Source: Selaginella tamariscina (lineage: Eukaryota; Streptophyta; Lycopodiopsida; Selaginellales; Selaginellaceae). From it: DNA of 64,000 nt. Under the pieces are notes generated by a model. That model did not search any database. It worked only from the letters and a program-made list of their open reading frames with translations, and was not told the DNA's origin. Made by a program: the position numbers and the translations under genes. How positions within the stretch are numbered: position 1 is the stretch's first letter; every line of letters starts with the position of its first letter. Positions 36,449-49,308 of this stretch are shown here, piece after piece. The stretch lies in the NCBI GenBank assembly GCA_003024785.1, contig PUQB01000329.1, forward strand, positions 62,001 through 126,000, written 5' to 3'.

Positions 36449-39400
36449 GTTATTTCATGCCTATTGTTATGTGCACGTGTGGCAAATAGGATATGTAAAC
36501 TATATATTTGCTTGAGTTTTAAATACATACATACATACAATTTATAGAAAAAAAATGTAGTATTTTAATTAATTTATAAGTTTTCATAATTTTGTATTTT
36601 ATAAAGTTAATTTAATAAAACATAAGAAGTAACGTTTCATTAAAGTTAAATTTAAAATAACGTAGTTTATATTTTAATTAAATTTTAATAAATTATAATT
36701 TAAGAGTGAAAAAAAGAAATTAGTTACTCGGAAGAGAAAATAATGACCTTTTTAACTGAGTTTAATCATCCAGCATTGTTTTTGAATACACAATCCAAGA
36801 ATGTAACCAACTCCTTTCAACATTCTCCGGTGTGTGTAAGAGAGAGAAAAGATTTTATATGTTTATTACTTTGTATCGTACATCTTATATATAAATACAT
36901 ACATCCATACGTATTATTAAACTTTTAACACAGGCTGGAATATGATTTATAAAGTAATGACTTGCACATGAATATATCAATTTATAATATATTTTGCACA
37001 TACGATTTGTATGCTAGTTGTATTTGTATATTCATACATAAATATGTATATATACACGCATGGTAAATATATCTATAGGGACATATAAGTTCATATATAT
37101 ATATATATATATATAAAACAAAGATGTTTAAATTATATGTACACCTATTAGAATTGATATGCATAATAATCTATATAATGAATTATGATACACAGTGAAT
37201 TACTATATGCTTATAGTCTATATAAACGGTGAATATATTATGGAAATTACAAATTCTTATATCCATGATTATATGCTATATGATTTAGATACCTGTTTGT
37301 AAATATTAATAATGAAAGTTATTGTAATAAGAGTCTAAAAAACAATTAAAAAAGAGGGATGCAAAGGATAGATGAGTTTAAAATAATTCAATATATATAT
37401 TTTATAAAATAATCGGTGAAGTCTTAAAAAGCTGGTTATTTAATGGTCACATTATATTTATCATTAACATTTATAATCGTTTTAAAAAATATACCTGTAT
37501 ATAAATATGTGTCTGTATTCATGCTTATATCACTTTTGATTTTCACTTGTGCAAATGTGTACGTATACAGATATATATTATATATATTTGTGCTTGGGCA
37601 TGTATGTGTGTACATATTGGTAATTATGATTTAATAATTAACATTATAATGTACTTACCTATTTGACAAACGAATACCTATAGCTTCCGGTTTTACCGTG
37701 TTTAGTACTAAGTCTGACCTATTATATTCACCTTCTATTAATTGAATCGTTTACAAATGCCAAGCTTTCTTTGTAACTTGATAATATATTATTTTTAATT
37801 ATATATTTATCTAAATGAAATTAAATATGAAATATTATATATGAAGCCAATTAATAGTGGTATTCTCAGTTTTATCAAATCAAAAGTGAAAGATTTTAAG
37901 CGCAATATTAATGATATAAATAATAAAAAAAAATTACTGGAAAAACGAATTATATCCACACACACACACACATAGATATATATTCTGATGTTGTGGTTTT
38001 TAATATTAGAATCTACACCTATTAATTACCTTAAGCAAGATGAACATGGTTTGACACTTGTTAAGGCATGGATAATTGATTAAGGCACTCTCAATCAATA
38101 AATAGGCATTGTATTAGTTTAAATTATTTAATCGATTAAATATTTTTGTGTTATAAGATCACACGGTCCAATGTGTTCCTTTGTTTTTATATATAGATAC
38201 ATACATATACATATAGATACACACACACATATATACTTGTTTAGCACGTTTAACAGTTCCCCCTTCCCAGTTTCTTTCTCAACTCTGTTAGAATCTCCAG
38301 TTGCCGAATTTTCCTCAATATTACCAGTCTTTTCACAACTGCTCTTTGCCGTTAATTATGTCACATAATTTATGTGTCCTCCTAATTTTATATCCTTTAT
38401 TTCTTTTATATAACGTGATAGTAGTGCATATAAATCTTAAATTCCTTTATGTGCATATAAATTTATTTATTTTTTCGTATTTTGAGATTTTTTTTCAATT
38501 TTATGTCTGATTTTGTCAAATACTATTAATTTCCCTTATTTTTATTAATAGAACTTTGAATGTTTTTTAAATTTAAAATAAATGAAAACTTTAATATAAT
38601 TAAAATAATATATTCTTTAAGCAATTGTATTTGAACTCATGTTTAGTGAAGAAAGATTTGGAAAGAAAATACGATATGTACATGTATTAGCTAACCAAAA
38701 ATATACATACATACATACATATATATATACACACACATACACACACACAATTGTAGAAGTAAAGTACACCATGATGAAGAGATTTGTATTTAGATATTTA
38801 TATATGCGTAAAAGGAATTAATAATTATAAATTATAATAAAATGAGATTTTACAATTTAATTATATATACTAAAAACTTTCTAAACTTACATGAGCTTTA
38901 TACTGGAGGGAACAATTGTATGGCGTCCCATTCATCTTTAAAGAAATTTAAAAACTTATACATATTTACTCAGGGTATGAAAATTAAGCAGATTAATATA
39001 TTATGGATTTAGTAATTGTGAGTGTTAGGGATACGAGAATAGGTATATTGTGAATGGATGGACTAAATTTAGTTCCAATCGGACGGTTCATATGTTATAT
39101 TATTATAATTAATTTATTACTTAATAGGGTAATACCATGTATATATGTTATATATATACACATGTATTTACAAATCTCACATTATCATCCCTTTTGGGAA
39201 AAGGAAAAGTTTGATGTTGTAAATCTAATGAAACATCTACAGCTTCAATTGGGTGATTATAGATTGTCATAAGAACTTAAAGTTCCCATAGAATCAACAA
39301 TGTAGTTGTTGACAACCATAATAGAAAAAACCCAAAACCATGGCATAAACATCAATCAATTACAAAACCTTGATGAAGCAATTGCAGCTTCATGTGCAAC

Positions 39401-40173
39401 TGGCAAATGTTTAAACTAACCTCGAAGCCATAACTTTTAACCAAAGCAAGGGACTTCGAAAGCCACTATAGTCCATAAAATGTCATTATAATAAATGATA
39501 CATCTTACCTCTAAGTTTGCCCACCGGCCATCCTTTAAGACCATTGTTAACTCAAACTCACAATGATCAGCATAACTTACCTCTGCATCTTCCCTTTGGT
39601 TAGCATTCAAGACTCATATTAATTTGAACTTATGACCTTCGTCTTCATCCAACACCACACATGGGAGGTTAGACTCACTCCATTCGTCCTCCACATCTTC
39701 TTTATCCTTTCTGCGAAGGAAAAAAAGTCCATTACCACATCCATTCGGCTTCACTATGCTGGGTCGGATGTTCTATTTAGACTTGCTATGCTCATCCTCA
39801 CATATTGTTTGTTATCGCTCCACTATCGTATCCACTTGTTCTCACTTCATCATCAGGGTTGGACTCTTGTTTGTCTCCTCTACCCCTCCTTCAAAAAAAA
39901 AAAGTTTGAAACGTCAGGGCAAAGAGGAGAAAGCGAGAAAAATTAAGGAAAAAACATTATGGAAGAAGAAAAATTAAATAAAGAAGCATAATTTTCAACA
40001 ATTGTCAAGGCGAAAATGGGGAAATAAAAGAAAAAAATGTGCTCAAAGCTTGAATAACAAAGAACTTCATGTTATAAAATGTTCGGCCACCATAAGATAA
40101 GTAAGAGACTCACACTACTCAGCCTCCTCAATACACAATTCACCATTTGAGATGAGAAAATCAATAAAAAAGT
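35881..40173. other. AT-rich intergenic DNA with microsatellites
   Basis: Holds a long (TA)n at 36373-36445, a direct repeat around ATAATGACCTTT...ACCAACTCC (36136 and 36738), a GATGCAAAGGATAGATGAG echo (37359) of the deaminase-gene repeat, and the gene fragment at 38258. Around 39600-39970 there is less AT-rich sequence ending in an A-run, possibly an old retroelement tail. No gene is firm. Confidence 0.6.
38258..38345 (-). pseudogene. Fragment of the deaminase-like gene N-terminus
   Basis: The reverse complement contains GGTAATATTGAGGAAA and GGCAACTG in the same order and spacing as 34328-34360. It is a short duplicated piece of the acidic N-terminal coding region, inverted, 4 kb downstream. 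Confidence 0.7.
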
Positions 40174-40605
40174 CTATACTCTCTTAAGGGAATAGAAAAA
40201 CTCCTCAGCAACAACGATAAGACAAAGACTCTCAATGGCACTCATAATCGGGGAAATACACTCAATCCGAAATTCTGGTAAAAGTGACTCAACCTTTGAA
40301 ACATGGGATTTCGTAACACCAGAAACAATTAAAGACTCTAAAACAAAAGCAAGATTCTCGACTTCACGTACATGCTCAACATCCAAATCAGTATGAGAAG
40401 GACATAAAACACTTAACTCAATATTGGATTGAGAATGAGAATCGTAAGAGTCACAAATGATTGACATGCTAGGAAAAGGAAATATTGTAGATGAAAAAGA
40501 AACACTAAGAATATGAGAAGGTGGTTTAGGCTGAGAAATATGAAAAGGTTGGGAAAGAGGGAAAGGCAAAGAAAGAGAATCAGATGGCAAATTACCGAGT
40601 GACAC
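40174..40605 (-). CDS. Unrecognised Ser/Pro-rich ORF, probably transposon-related
   Basis: A 143-codon frame with a Ser/Pro/Leu-rich N-terminal half (SLPFPLSQPFHISQPKPPSH) and a more structured C-terminal part (VENLAFVLESLIVSGVTKSH). No domain is recognised. It abuts the inverted-repeat transposon segment, so an element-encoded gag- or ORF2-like protein fragment is possible. It could also be chance. Confidence 0.3.
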   Translation of the reverse strand: MSLGNLPSDSLSLPFPLSQPFHISQPKPPSHILSVSFSSTIFPFPSMSIICDSYDSHSQSNIELSVLCPSHTDLDVEHVREVENLAFVLESLIVSGVTKSHVSKVESLLPEFRIECISPIMSAIESLCLIVVAEEFFYSLKRV

Positions 40606-40698
40606 CTACTCCATAAAATCTCCAACTCATCCACATAGTTATCCTTAAAGAACTCAAGCTCAAACTTCTTATCACAATCAAGAATCCACTCAAGCTCA

Positions 40699-41752
40699 TG
40701 TTCTTGCAGTTTGAGACACTACAAGTGGTGAACATCTTGAATGGTAAAGAAACCATTGGAAGAGGCATCATCAAGGAAGCCAATAGAATGGCAAAGCTTC
40801 ACAACAAGTAAGTTTTCTATAGTTTTGAGGTTCTTTATATCACTCTTTTGCATGCAGGCCTCTGGGGGATCATGATGTTGCACTTTCTGTAATAGCTGTC
40901 TCGCCAGGATATGAGCGTATGAAGGTTGATTCAGGGGATCCTGATTGTTCCAACTTGGGAAAGTGTTTAACTTATCATGGAGTGTTCATCCGATGGCCAT
41001 GGTGTAAGATTGAGTCAGTTGAGCCGTTTCAGAAGGTAAGTTTGTTGTTTAATTGGTATTTTGGTTAACAATTTTACATGCAGCTTCCATTGGACTTTGT
41101 TGATCTTGTAAGAAGAGAACAAAAGCAGAGATTGAGACAATGTGCAACATGATCATCCCAAACTTGACAAGGAAAAAGCTAAGAACCTATCTCAATACAA
41201 TGACAAAGACTGAACCATGGACATACATAGGTTGGATAGATTTGGAACCACTAGTGCTCTACACCTTTTTTGTTGAAGAGAGCATCGGTCTCGGACATAT
41301 GCGTATTGAGTATGAAGACTGGAAGAAGGCTAAATGGATTGAACTCAATGTGTGTAACTTTTGATAACATTAATAAAATAAGTATTTTACTAAAATCAAC
41401 AACGTCTTATAAGTAGTCCTATTATGTATTTTATAAATGTAACTAAAAATGTTTACTTAAAAAAATGATATATGTGTTTTAATTGTAAAATTAATTGAGC
41501 GGTTAATTTCTATATAAAACACATGTGTTTAATACGTATATTTTTAGCTGAATTAATACAAAAACATAATTTGAAGTTACATATAAAGAAATCTAAAATA
41601 TTATTGATGTTGTTGTGTTTTTATATTGTAATAGAAATATAAATTTATACTTTATAAACATATCAATAAAACATAATAAAAAGTAACTACTACAAGTAAC
41701 TTTCAAAAACAATTGTTAAAAAAGCCATTACAAAATCATATGTTATTGTGAC
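40699..41752 (+). repeat. Left arm of a 1.05-kb inverted repeat of transposon gene 2
   Basis: A plus-strand copy of three exons, two introns and the 3' flank of the gene on the minus strand at 43155-42105. Exon pieces begin near 40699, 40858 and 41082, with the stop of the last near 41364. Differences are few (e.g. 40949 CCTGATTG versus CCCGATTG in the other arm), so the duplication is recent. Confidence 0.9.
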
Positions 41753-42104
41753 TAGAACAAATAATAATTTATATGTGGTTTTATAATATGTTTTTACCTT
41801 ACACATACATGTTATTAAAAATGACAAGTTCTGGTCATTACAAAATCAGAACAAGTGGTGAACATCTTGAATGGTAAAGAAACCATTATTTTTTCTTTGT
41901 TATGTTTTATGATTTTTTTTGCTAGGAGAAGGAACAGGAGCAAGAGCTTACACAAGACAATGAAATGGAACATGATGATGAGCCAAAGTACATTCATGAC
42001 TTGGATGACGTTCACGACGACAAAAACAAATAATGGTTTATATGTGGTTTTATAATATGTTTTCCTACCTTACACATACATGTTATTAAAAATGACAAGT
42101 TCAG
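41753..42104. repeat. Spacer of the inverted repeat, with a direct repeat and an exon scrap
   Basis: Two copies of an 80-bp piece (about 41754-41836 and 42020-42104, GTGGTTTTATAATATGTTTT) flank a plus-strand scrap. The scrap joins ACAAGTGGTGAACATCTTG to GAACAGGAGCAAGAGCTTAC and GACTTGGATGACG, in an order different from the gene at 43315-43090. This indicates the arms formed by a break and template switch. Confidence 0.8.
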
Positions 42105-43155
42105 GTCACAATAACATATGATTTTGTAATGGCTTTTTTAATGATTGTTTTTGAAAGTTACTTGTAGTAGTTTTCTTATTATGTTTTATTGATATGTTTA
42201 TAAAGTATAAATTTATATTTCTATTACAATATAAAAACACAACAACATCAATAATATTTTAGATTTCTTTATATGTAACTTCAAATTATGTTTTTGTATT
42301 AATTCAGCTAAAAATATACGTATTAAACACATGTGTTTTATATAGAAATTAACCGCTCAATTAATTTTACAATAAAACACATATATCATTTTTTTAAGTA
42401 AACATTTTTAGTACATTTAGAAAATACATAATAGGACTACTTATAAGACGTTGTTGATTTTAGTAAAATACTTATATTTTATTAATGTTATCAAAAGTTA
42501 CACACATTGAGTTCAATTCATTTAGCCTTCTTCCAGTCTTCATACTCAATACGCATATGTCCGAGACGATGCTCTCTTCAACAAAAAAGGTATAGAGCAC
42601 TAGTGGTTCCAAATCTATCCAACCTATGTATGTCACGGTTCAGTCTTTGTCATTGTATTGAGATAGGTTCTTAGCTTTTTCCTTGTCAAGTTTGGGATGA
42701 TCATGTTGCACATTGTCTCAATCTCTGCTTTTGTTCTCTTTCTCACAAGATCAACAAAGTCCAATGGAAGCTGCATGTAAAATTGTTAACCAAAATACCA
42801 ATTAAACAACAAACTTACCTTCTGAAACGGCTCAACTGCCTCAATCTTACACCGTGGCCATCGGATGAACACTCCACGATAAGTTAAACACTTTCCCAAG
42901 TTGGAACAATCGGGATCCCCTGAATCAACCTTCATACGCTCATATCCTGGCGAGACAGCTATTACAGAAAGTGCAACATCATGATCCCCCAGAGGCCTGC
43001 ATGCAAAAGAGTGATATAAAGAACCTCAAAACTATAGAAAACTTACTTGTTGTGAAGCTTTGCCATTCTATTGGCTTCCTTGATGATGCCTCTTCCAATG
43101 GTTTCTTTACCATTCAAGATGTTCACCACTTGTAGTGTCTCAAACTGCAAGAACA
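42105..43155 (-). repeat. Right arm of the inverted repeat
   Basis: The reverse complement matches 40699-41752 almost throughout. The outer ends are TGTTCTTGCAGTTTGAGACA and the inner ends GTTATTGTGAC. A transcript through both arms would fold into about 1 kb of double-stranded RNA. Confidence 0.9.
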
Positions 43156-44737
43156 GGTATGTTGTAATGAAATAAATATTATTACAACTGAAAACAATAT
43201 CTTCTTCTCCCAAGTCGTCGTGAACGTCATCCAAGTCATGAATGTACTTTGGCTCATCATCATGTTCCATTTCATTGTCTTGTGTAAGCTCTTGCTCCTG
43301 CTCCTCTCCTAGCAAAAAAAATCATAAAACATAACAAAGAAAAATACTACTTTAAATCACCTCCAAGGCCGTGACTGTTACTTCACTCTTTTTCTTGGCT
43401 CTTTCTCCGATCGTTTCTCTTCATTATCACCTTCATCATCCTGCTAAAACAAGTGTGCACACATATAACTTTAAAGAGAACTATGCAATGCTACTTACAT
43501 CCGGCACAATACGACGTCTCGTCTTTAGCCTCTTTGATGCTGGCACTTCTTCATCGTCACAACAGTCCGCTTTAAGAAAGTTGCTATCCATCTCACAATC
43601 AGTAAGACATTCAGGCCAAGTAACAACTTCCTACAAATATATGTACACATTAGATATATCTAGAAAAACATGTAAAAGGTAAAACTTTACTTCCTCAGTG
43701 ATCTGTGATGCTTCTGAGCCCGTGAGAGGTACAAACGCTCCAGAACTGAGGCCGCTAACTTTACTTACCTTCACCTTCAACATTATGATGTTGGATTCCA
43801 CGTACCAGCTTTGAACAACTCCACGTCCCACAAGCACCTCACGCTTTATAAAGAATGGTTCCCGCTTCCTCCTATTCCTGAAGAGTTGCTGGCAGAATTC
43901 TACGTGTTCCAAGTCAAGTACTTTCTTGAAACCTACAAGAACCACCTCCGAAACATTGTAAGTATATGAGCGAGTATGAATTGTCCTTGATTGTGTTAAT
44001 GTTTGTTGGAGCCTTTGACGTTTCCCATGCAGGAATATTGCAATGCGTTGAGAGACCCACTCCACAGGAGTTGTAAATGGTTCATGACCTTCAAAGACAA
44101 TGGGCTGCATCTTCCCCGTGCTAACAAGCTCTTTTGCCAAAGCTTCCCGTGCAGCCAAATTCTCCTTTTCATTTTTTCCAAAACCCACACGATCAAAAAG
44201 TGGAAACCGCTCTTCGCATGCCAGCCGGATCTCCCTTAAGTTCCCAGACATTTGCTCATACTGTTCCTCCCAACCAACCGCATCAAGTCCGCTGTGTGAG
44301 TTGAAGTTGTAGTTCTTGAATAAAACTTCTTTTGAAGGCACCTCCCCACGGACCATGAGACCATATTTATGCTTCTTTTCCACCCTTTTGGACCTCTTTG
44401 AATGCCGTTTCACTCTTGTCCCTGGAGACGCTTGGGTAGGTGATTGAGACACATGACTATTTTTGTTGACGCTGGAAGGTGTTTGCTTGGGGTTCACCAC
44501 CTTCAAACTCTTCGCTATGCTAAAAAGCTCCGCAGCTGACCCATAACAAAGGCCCAACTTAACCCAGTGCTCAATGTCGAGGTGAACAAAGCTAGAGCCA
44601 CGGATCTTTTGGCTTACCAAAACAGAATGAATGCTATCCAAGTCCTCCGGTGCACCATGGAAATGCTGCTTGATATGGGTGAACAAAGCCTTGCTATCCC
44701 AAGCTTTGCTCTCCTCCAACAAACTTATGGATGACAT
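42487..44737 (-). CDS. CACTA second protein, Transposase_24-like (Ptta/En/Spm family)
   Basis: Starts at ATG 44737 (the frame opens at a GTG at 44770 after a stop), or upstream if spliced. Exon 1 to 43691 encodes WDSKALFTHIKQHF, a basic patch RVKRHSKRSKRVEKKHKYG, and an element-specific region. The exon 43632-43499 encodes EVVTWPECLTDCEMDSNF and an acidic/basic tail. Further exons give EEQEQELTQDNEMEHDDEPK, then IGRGIIKEANRMAKLHNK, then LGDHDVALSVIAVSPG and GVFIRWPRCKIEAVEP. The last pattern (G-G-I..., LG...V.V, I-x-WP) matches the C-terminal domain of plant Ptta/En/Spm Transposase_24 proteins. The final exon (42777-42487) ends IELNVCNF. The right-arm copy of this exon has a stop where the left arm reads TEPWTYIGW. 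The role in transposition (TNPA-like DNA binding) is inferred. Confidence 0.6.
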
Positions 44738-45150
44738 GAACGGCTGCTTAACACAACAGTTGGAGAACACGGTGGAGTGGGAGATAGAAGCTTAGTAGGA
44801 GAGCTCGGAGATGAAGATGGAGATGAAGATTGAGAGAATTTATGATACTTTGGAGAGCGCTCTGCCGACTGAACACCACTCACCATCATTAAATGTGTCT
44901 TTATAAGAGACTCTAATTATACTTGGGAAGTCTAAAAAAGACATATGTTTATTTAATAGTTTTATTTACTTACATTTGAATTTTTAAAATAGACATATGT
45001 TTATTATTTAAAAGCTTCGTTTAATTACATTTACTTTTAATACAGTATAAAATAACAACCGTACCTATATGGTGAATTCAGTTGAACTAGGAAATTACAG
45101 ATATATATTATTACAGATAATAATTTCATTACAAATAATTATAATGATAA

Positions 45151-48100
45151 TTATAAGTGTATTTTATTTGTCGGAATAAAAACTTTTTTTCCGCTTCGTC
45201 TTGCCTCCATGCAAGGAATGACCTTGACAATGCTTTCCCATTCCTGTGGTTCTTTCTCCTTGTAATTTTCAATAAGAACCCCTTGTGTGTGCTTGCAACC
45301 ACGTAATATATACTTGTTTGTCTTCAACATTAACAGTGTTAATAAGAGTACCATTTTTCACCGATGGGAGCGTACATCTCCATTCTCCATCTCTAGGCCA
45401 GACTGGAACAATGCCAGGTTTACCAAGCTTCAACAGTGCCTTTGGCAGTTCAGCTATTCTTGTCTCCATTGCAATCTTATATCCTGGTCTCTTACCATCA
45501 CGACAAGGCAGCACACATATTTCTCTAAGTATCTTGGACACTGGTAGAATGCTGCTATAATCAAATCCTTCAACTTCTTTGTGCAGAATTCTCATCCCGG
45601 TAGCAGCGTCAACCTCAACCTCTCCATCCACTACACTATACCATGTACTCACCTGCAAAGAACATAACCGTCCCTGTACAAATGTTTGCTGTGAATACAA
45701 ACTCCAGCTTCGCAATGTACTCAAGCAAATTGTCTGGAGCTTCAACAACAATGTAGTCCCCCTCACTAAAGACCGTGTCAGCTACAAGTACTGATGAGTA
45801 CCTTTCTATGGTCTTAGATGACAACTCATATCTAAACGCTGCTAAAGCTTCTTCTTCCTCCTTTGATACATGTCTCTTGGTAGACCTTCCAATGGCTATA
45901 CCTTTGCTAACGAACTCATCCCAGCATGTGTGTTTGCTAAACAGACGTATGTTCTTTGCTAAAGTTTGTGTTGGAACGCATATGTAACCATCTACAAAGA
46001 CATGTATGTTACATTTATAACTTCTCAATGTAAACAAATTTACCTGGAGCTCCTCCTTTGCAATATAATGCAACAAGCTTTTCCCATCGCGTAGTAGGAA
46101 GTAATCCATCACAGTCAATAGATTTCAAGTTCATTAACTTTGTAAAAAAGGTTCTGCAAAATGTTTTAATACATAATCTTTAAAAAAACAATGAAAGCAT
46201 ACCTTTGTAATGCTCTGGTGAAGGATATTTCCATTTCTTTTTGGTTTGTGCAGATACGATTCACTGTAGCAAAGAAGCGTTCAAATCGGTAGCACCATAA
46301 CAAGTCATGATGACCAAATCGCTCAACATCTAACAACATGTGAGCTGCTCCAACCATATGCTGGACAATAGATTTGTTGTCTCCAAAAGCAATATTTGAT
46401 CTAACACGCCATGAAAAAAGAAGAGTCCTTGCAGTTGATATTGTTTCTTCATTCCAGCCATGAGTTCTACTGTAATCATAGAATAATTTTGTTATGGCTG
46501 ATAGCACCTGCATACATATTATTTTCAGTTTAAGTACATGCAACACATATTTACATACCTGTAAAATGTCCCATAGAGCAGGATTTACAAGTCCTTCCAA
46601 AACATAGAGGCTATAGACAGCACTGAAAGTCTGGTGTTCATCTCCTTTCCAGTTACCTGGTCTGCATGTAGGATTTTCAGGAGCACGTTTCTTACGGAGG
46701 TAAGGTGTTCTATGCTCCAAAGCAGTCTCCAACCTGGTTGTTAAAATTCTTTTAGAAGTCTGTGAAGAGATCTCTTCCCAGCAACTTTCATGTGCCTTCT
46801 TTAGAACTCCCAGAGCTAAGTGATGCATTACGTCTATAGTAACATCACCAACAATCTTGAAAGCCTGTGTAGTGACCAAACCATATAATTCTGTTGATCC
46901 ACGTACACCTGTCTCTCTTTGTGTCTCTTCTCCTTTGTTCCTTTTTTGTAGACAACTTTCATAATCAGCTTGAGTGCGAAGAGGATCTGGTTCTCTAGTC
47001 TTTAACCACACATCCTCAAACTTACCTCCATTTTCACAACGTACATGACAATATCGGCAAGGTAGCAATCCGCCTATTGTATAAGATTAAAAAAGAAAAA
47101 GTTTGGAAAGTGAAAATGTACCTTGTGACAGTTTTGTAATATCACATTGAGCCGGATGGTCTCCAACAACAGCAAGTGTCAATACGCGTAAGTTGAAAGA
47201 TCTATCAAGTTGCAAGCCGGGGACATCAATTGCATACTGAACTGGAGTTCCTTCGACAAACAAATCATTCAACTCCGCAACTAGAAGTTGTAGATAAAGA
47301 TCGTACTTGTCAGGACCATCTGGAAGATCTTCAGTTGTAAATAACATAACTGGTAGAACCATGTGTTTAACCTCTGGAATAGCGTTCTTACCACCATTTA
47401 CCACCTGAATGTTCAAAGACATGGTGCTCCTTGTTCTCGTACTTGTGGCCTGAAACTTGTCCGAATGAATGATCACGGCAAGGTTTCTGGGATCACCCTC
47501 TGCGTATGCCCCAGAGTACATAAAGATGTTACCACAGATAGAGCAAGTCATGCTTCCATTCTCTGAACGTGTAGCAACAACGTTGTGTTCAGTTGGCCAG
47601 CAGTGGAACATTGTCTTGCAGGTGGGACATTGTTGTGGAAGTTTCCACTGTGCACCTGGAGTGAAAAACGATTGATACTCACGCCACTTGCTACCATGCC
47701 AAAACTCTTGCATTTTTGAAGGTTGCTCATGCGTATGTTTTCCAAGCCAATCCTTTCTCTCTCGCCATGGCTGTAGGAAACTCCAAGCTACTGTTCTTGT
47801 TGACACTAGCATTTGAAGCCTAGCTGCAAGAGGGATGTACATGAACTGCTTTGCATCCTTGCGGATGTTTAAACATGAAGCACATGACACCCGGTTTGCT
47901 TTAGTGACTTGAGCTTCATCGTCTTTAATTTTTGGAAATATATATGGTTTGTCATCCTTATGGTAACACATTGCATATCTGTCAACCTCTGGAGCTCCCA
48001 AGTCTCGGCAGAAGCGTTTCATAGTCTTCACACTAGTTGGAACCTTATGACCATTCAACTTCCCTGACCAGTTGTTTAACGAAGCTATCTTTGATGCAAG

Positions 48101-48703
48101 TCCATCTTCTTTAAAAGCAGTTTGTAGACTTCATTAGCTAATGCTTCAGGTGCTCTGTGTTGTTCAAACAAACTTGCAAGGTCAAGAATAGAGAATAAAA
48201 CAGCATCATTCACGTCAGCAATCCTTTCTGTGGATGCAACTGTATCAAAATCTGGATCATCAAATGGATTTTGTACTGCAATTTGTTGTGGCAATGGCTC
48301 CATACACACCTCAACATGCATGCCGTCATCTATTTCATTCTCCCTTGTATTTGGCAATGTTTCTTGTGTTTCTTCGTTGTAAATGGAACTGTGGTTTTTT
48401 GTTGTAAGGCACCCCCTGCTTGTGATTGAAGTATTTTTCTTTTAACATCCGCGCAACCAAATGCTGCCCATATCCTGTTCTAGAGTATTGCACCCCACCT
48501 AGTTCAGGATTTCTAGCTTTACAAAGTTGACATCTACAAATCCTGTAAACATTTGTAAACCTTTTTCTTGAAGATGCTACATGCAACAATTGCTTGTCGC
48601 ACTTTCTATGATAATCCCTTGTTGGTCTAGGAACCAATTTATAGCCACATTCCTCACTTCGACACAACTTGCATTGACAAATTACCTTGTTCGCAGGTGC
48701 CAT
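45151..48703 (-). CDS. CACTA TNP2-like transposase
   Basis: ATG at 48703. N-terminal part with CQCKLCRSEECGYKLVPRP and CRCQLCKARNP, Cys-rich and zinc-finger-like. Then the Transposase_21 (Tnp2) region at 48058-46166: DLYLQLLVAELNDLFVEG, SFNLRVLTLAVVGDHPAQCD, intron (47121-47074), LLPCRYCHVRCENGGKF, LYGLVTTQAFKIVGDVTIDV, MHHLALGVLKKA. A DUF4218-like part has FGHHDLLWCYRFERFFATVN. The C-terminal region (46118-45151) has VFVDGYICVPTQTLAKNIRL and YILRGCKHTQGVLIENYKEK. The order matches plant En/Spm TNP2 transposases, which cut and join element ends. Apparent breaks near 48360, 48100 and 45300 are single-base shifts or small introns. Activity cannot be judged. Confidence 0.8.
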
Positions 48704-49003
48704 ACCTGAAAACCTAACATAACTAAAAGATATATGTAAATAATAAACTTAGAACTAAAACATAATACTCAAATAAGTAACAAATACAAGCCCTATTTAA
48801 AAAACATATCAGAAAAATAACATGTTATTTTATCTTGTTTACACTTCATACTCCCAAATCACATATTATTTGTTATAAATAACAATAAACAATAACAGTT
48901 AAACAAAAATAATTTCTCTCACCTCTTGTTACAATCACAAATTATAAATGTTATTTTCAAATATAGCTTCTTGCTGCTATTTTTAGAATGGGGTCCCCGT
49001 GTG
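48704..49003. other. Transposon 5' flank
   Basis: AT-rich sequence that probably includes the 5' end of the CACTA element. No CACTA terminal motif was located. Ends near GGGGTCCCCGTGTGAGGGG (48990-49008). Confidence 0.4.
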
Positions 49004-49308
49004 AGGGGTTTAGGGCGTGGGGTTAGGGCAACCCTAGGGGTGTTTCTACACATATTCGATATGCTAAACTCACGGAACCACTTAAAAACCTAATCGGGAC
49101 ATGGAAAACTAAGGTAAGAGTTTTTTAGATGAAAGTGCTAACTTCGCCTAGAGTTTCTTACAAATACCTAATGACACCGGCTGGACCATCACTAAATATC
49201 TAAGTGTACTAAGCAAGCCTATTTCTACACCTAAGGCTTATTAACATAGTTCAATAGGTAACAACAATCAACATCCAAAGTAAAAAGGAGTCATAGTAAA
49301 AACTATGA
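49004..49308. repeat. ~300-bp direct repeat, left copy (candidate LTR)
   Basis: Shares GGTTTAGGGCGTGGG, CGCCTAGAGTTTCTT, AATACCTAATGACACC and AAAAACTATGA with 54269-54556 in the same order, at roughly 85-90 per cent identity by eye. The ends are not TG...CA, so it may be only part of an LTR. Confidence 0.75.

Larger units (their letters stand above)
40699..48760 (-). mobile_element. CACTA (En/Spm-type) DNA transposon with inverted 3' end
   Basis: Two minus-strand genes in the order usual for CACTA elements: a TNP2-like transposase (48703-45151), then a Transposase_24-like protein (44737-42487). No convincing CACTA terminal inverted repeat or 3-bp target duplication was found at either end. 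The distal end is rearranged into an inverted repeat. The start of the element upstream of 48703 is not fixed. Confidence 0.7.

Noticed and set aside
39632-39977. 104-codon plus-strand frame
   Set aside because: No recognisable domain and it ends at an A-run. It may be old retroelement debris but is not supported as a gene.
40717-40725. CACTACAAG as a CACTA terminal inverted repeat
   Set aside because: It lies inside coding sequence (reverse strand ...FETLQVVNILNG) and is simply shared by both inverted arms.
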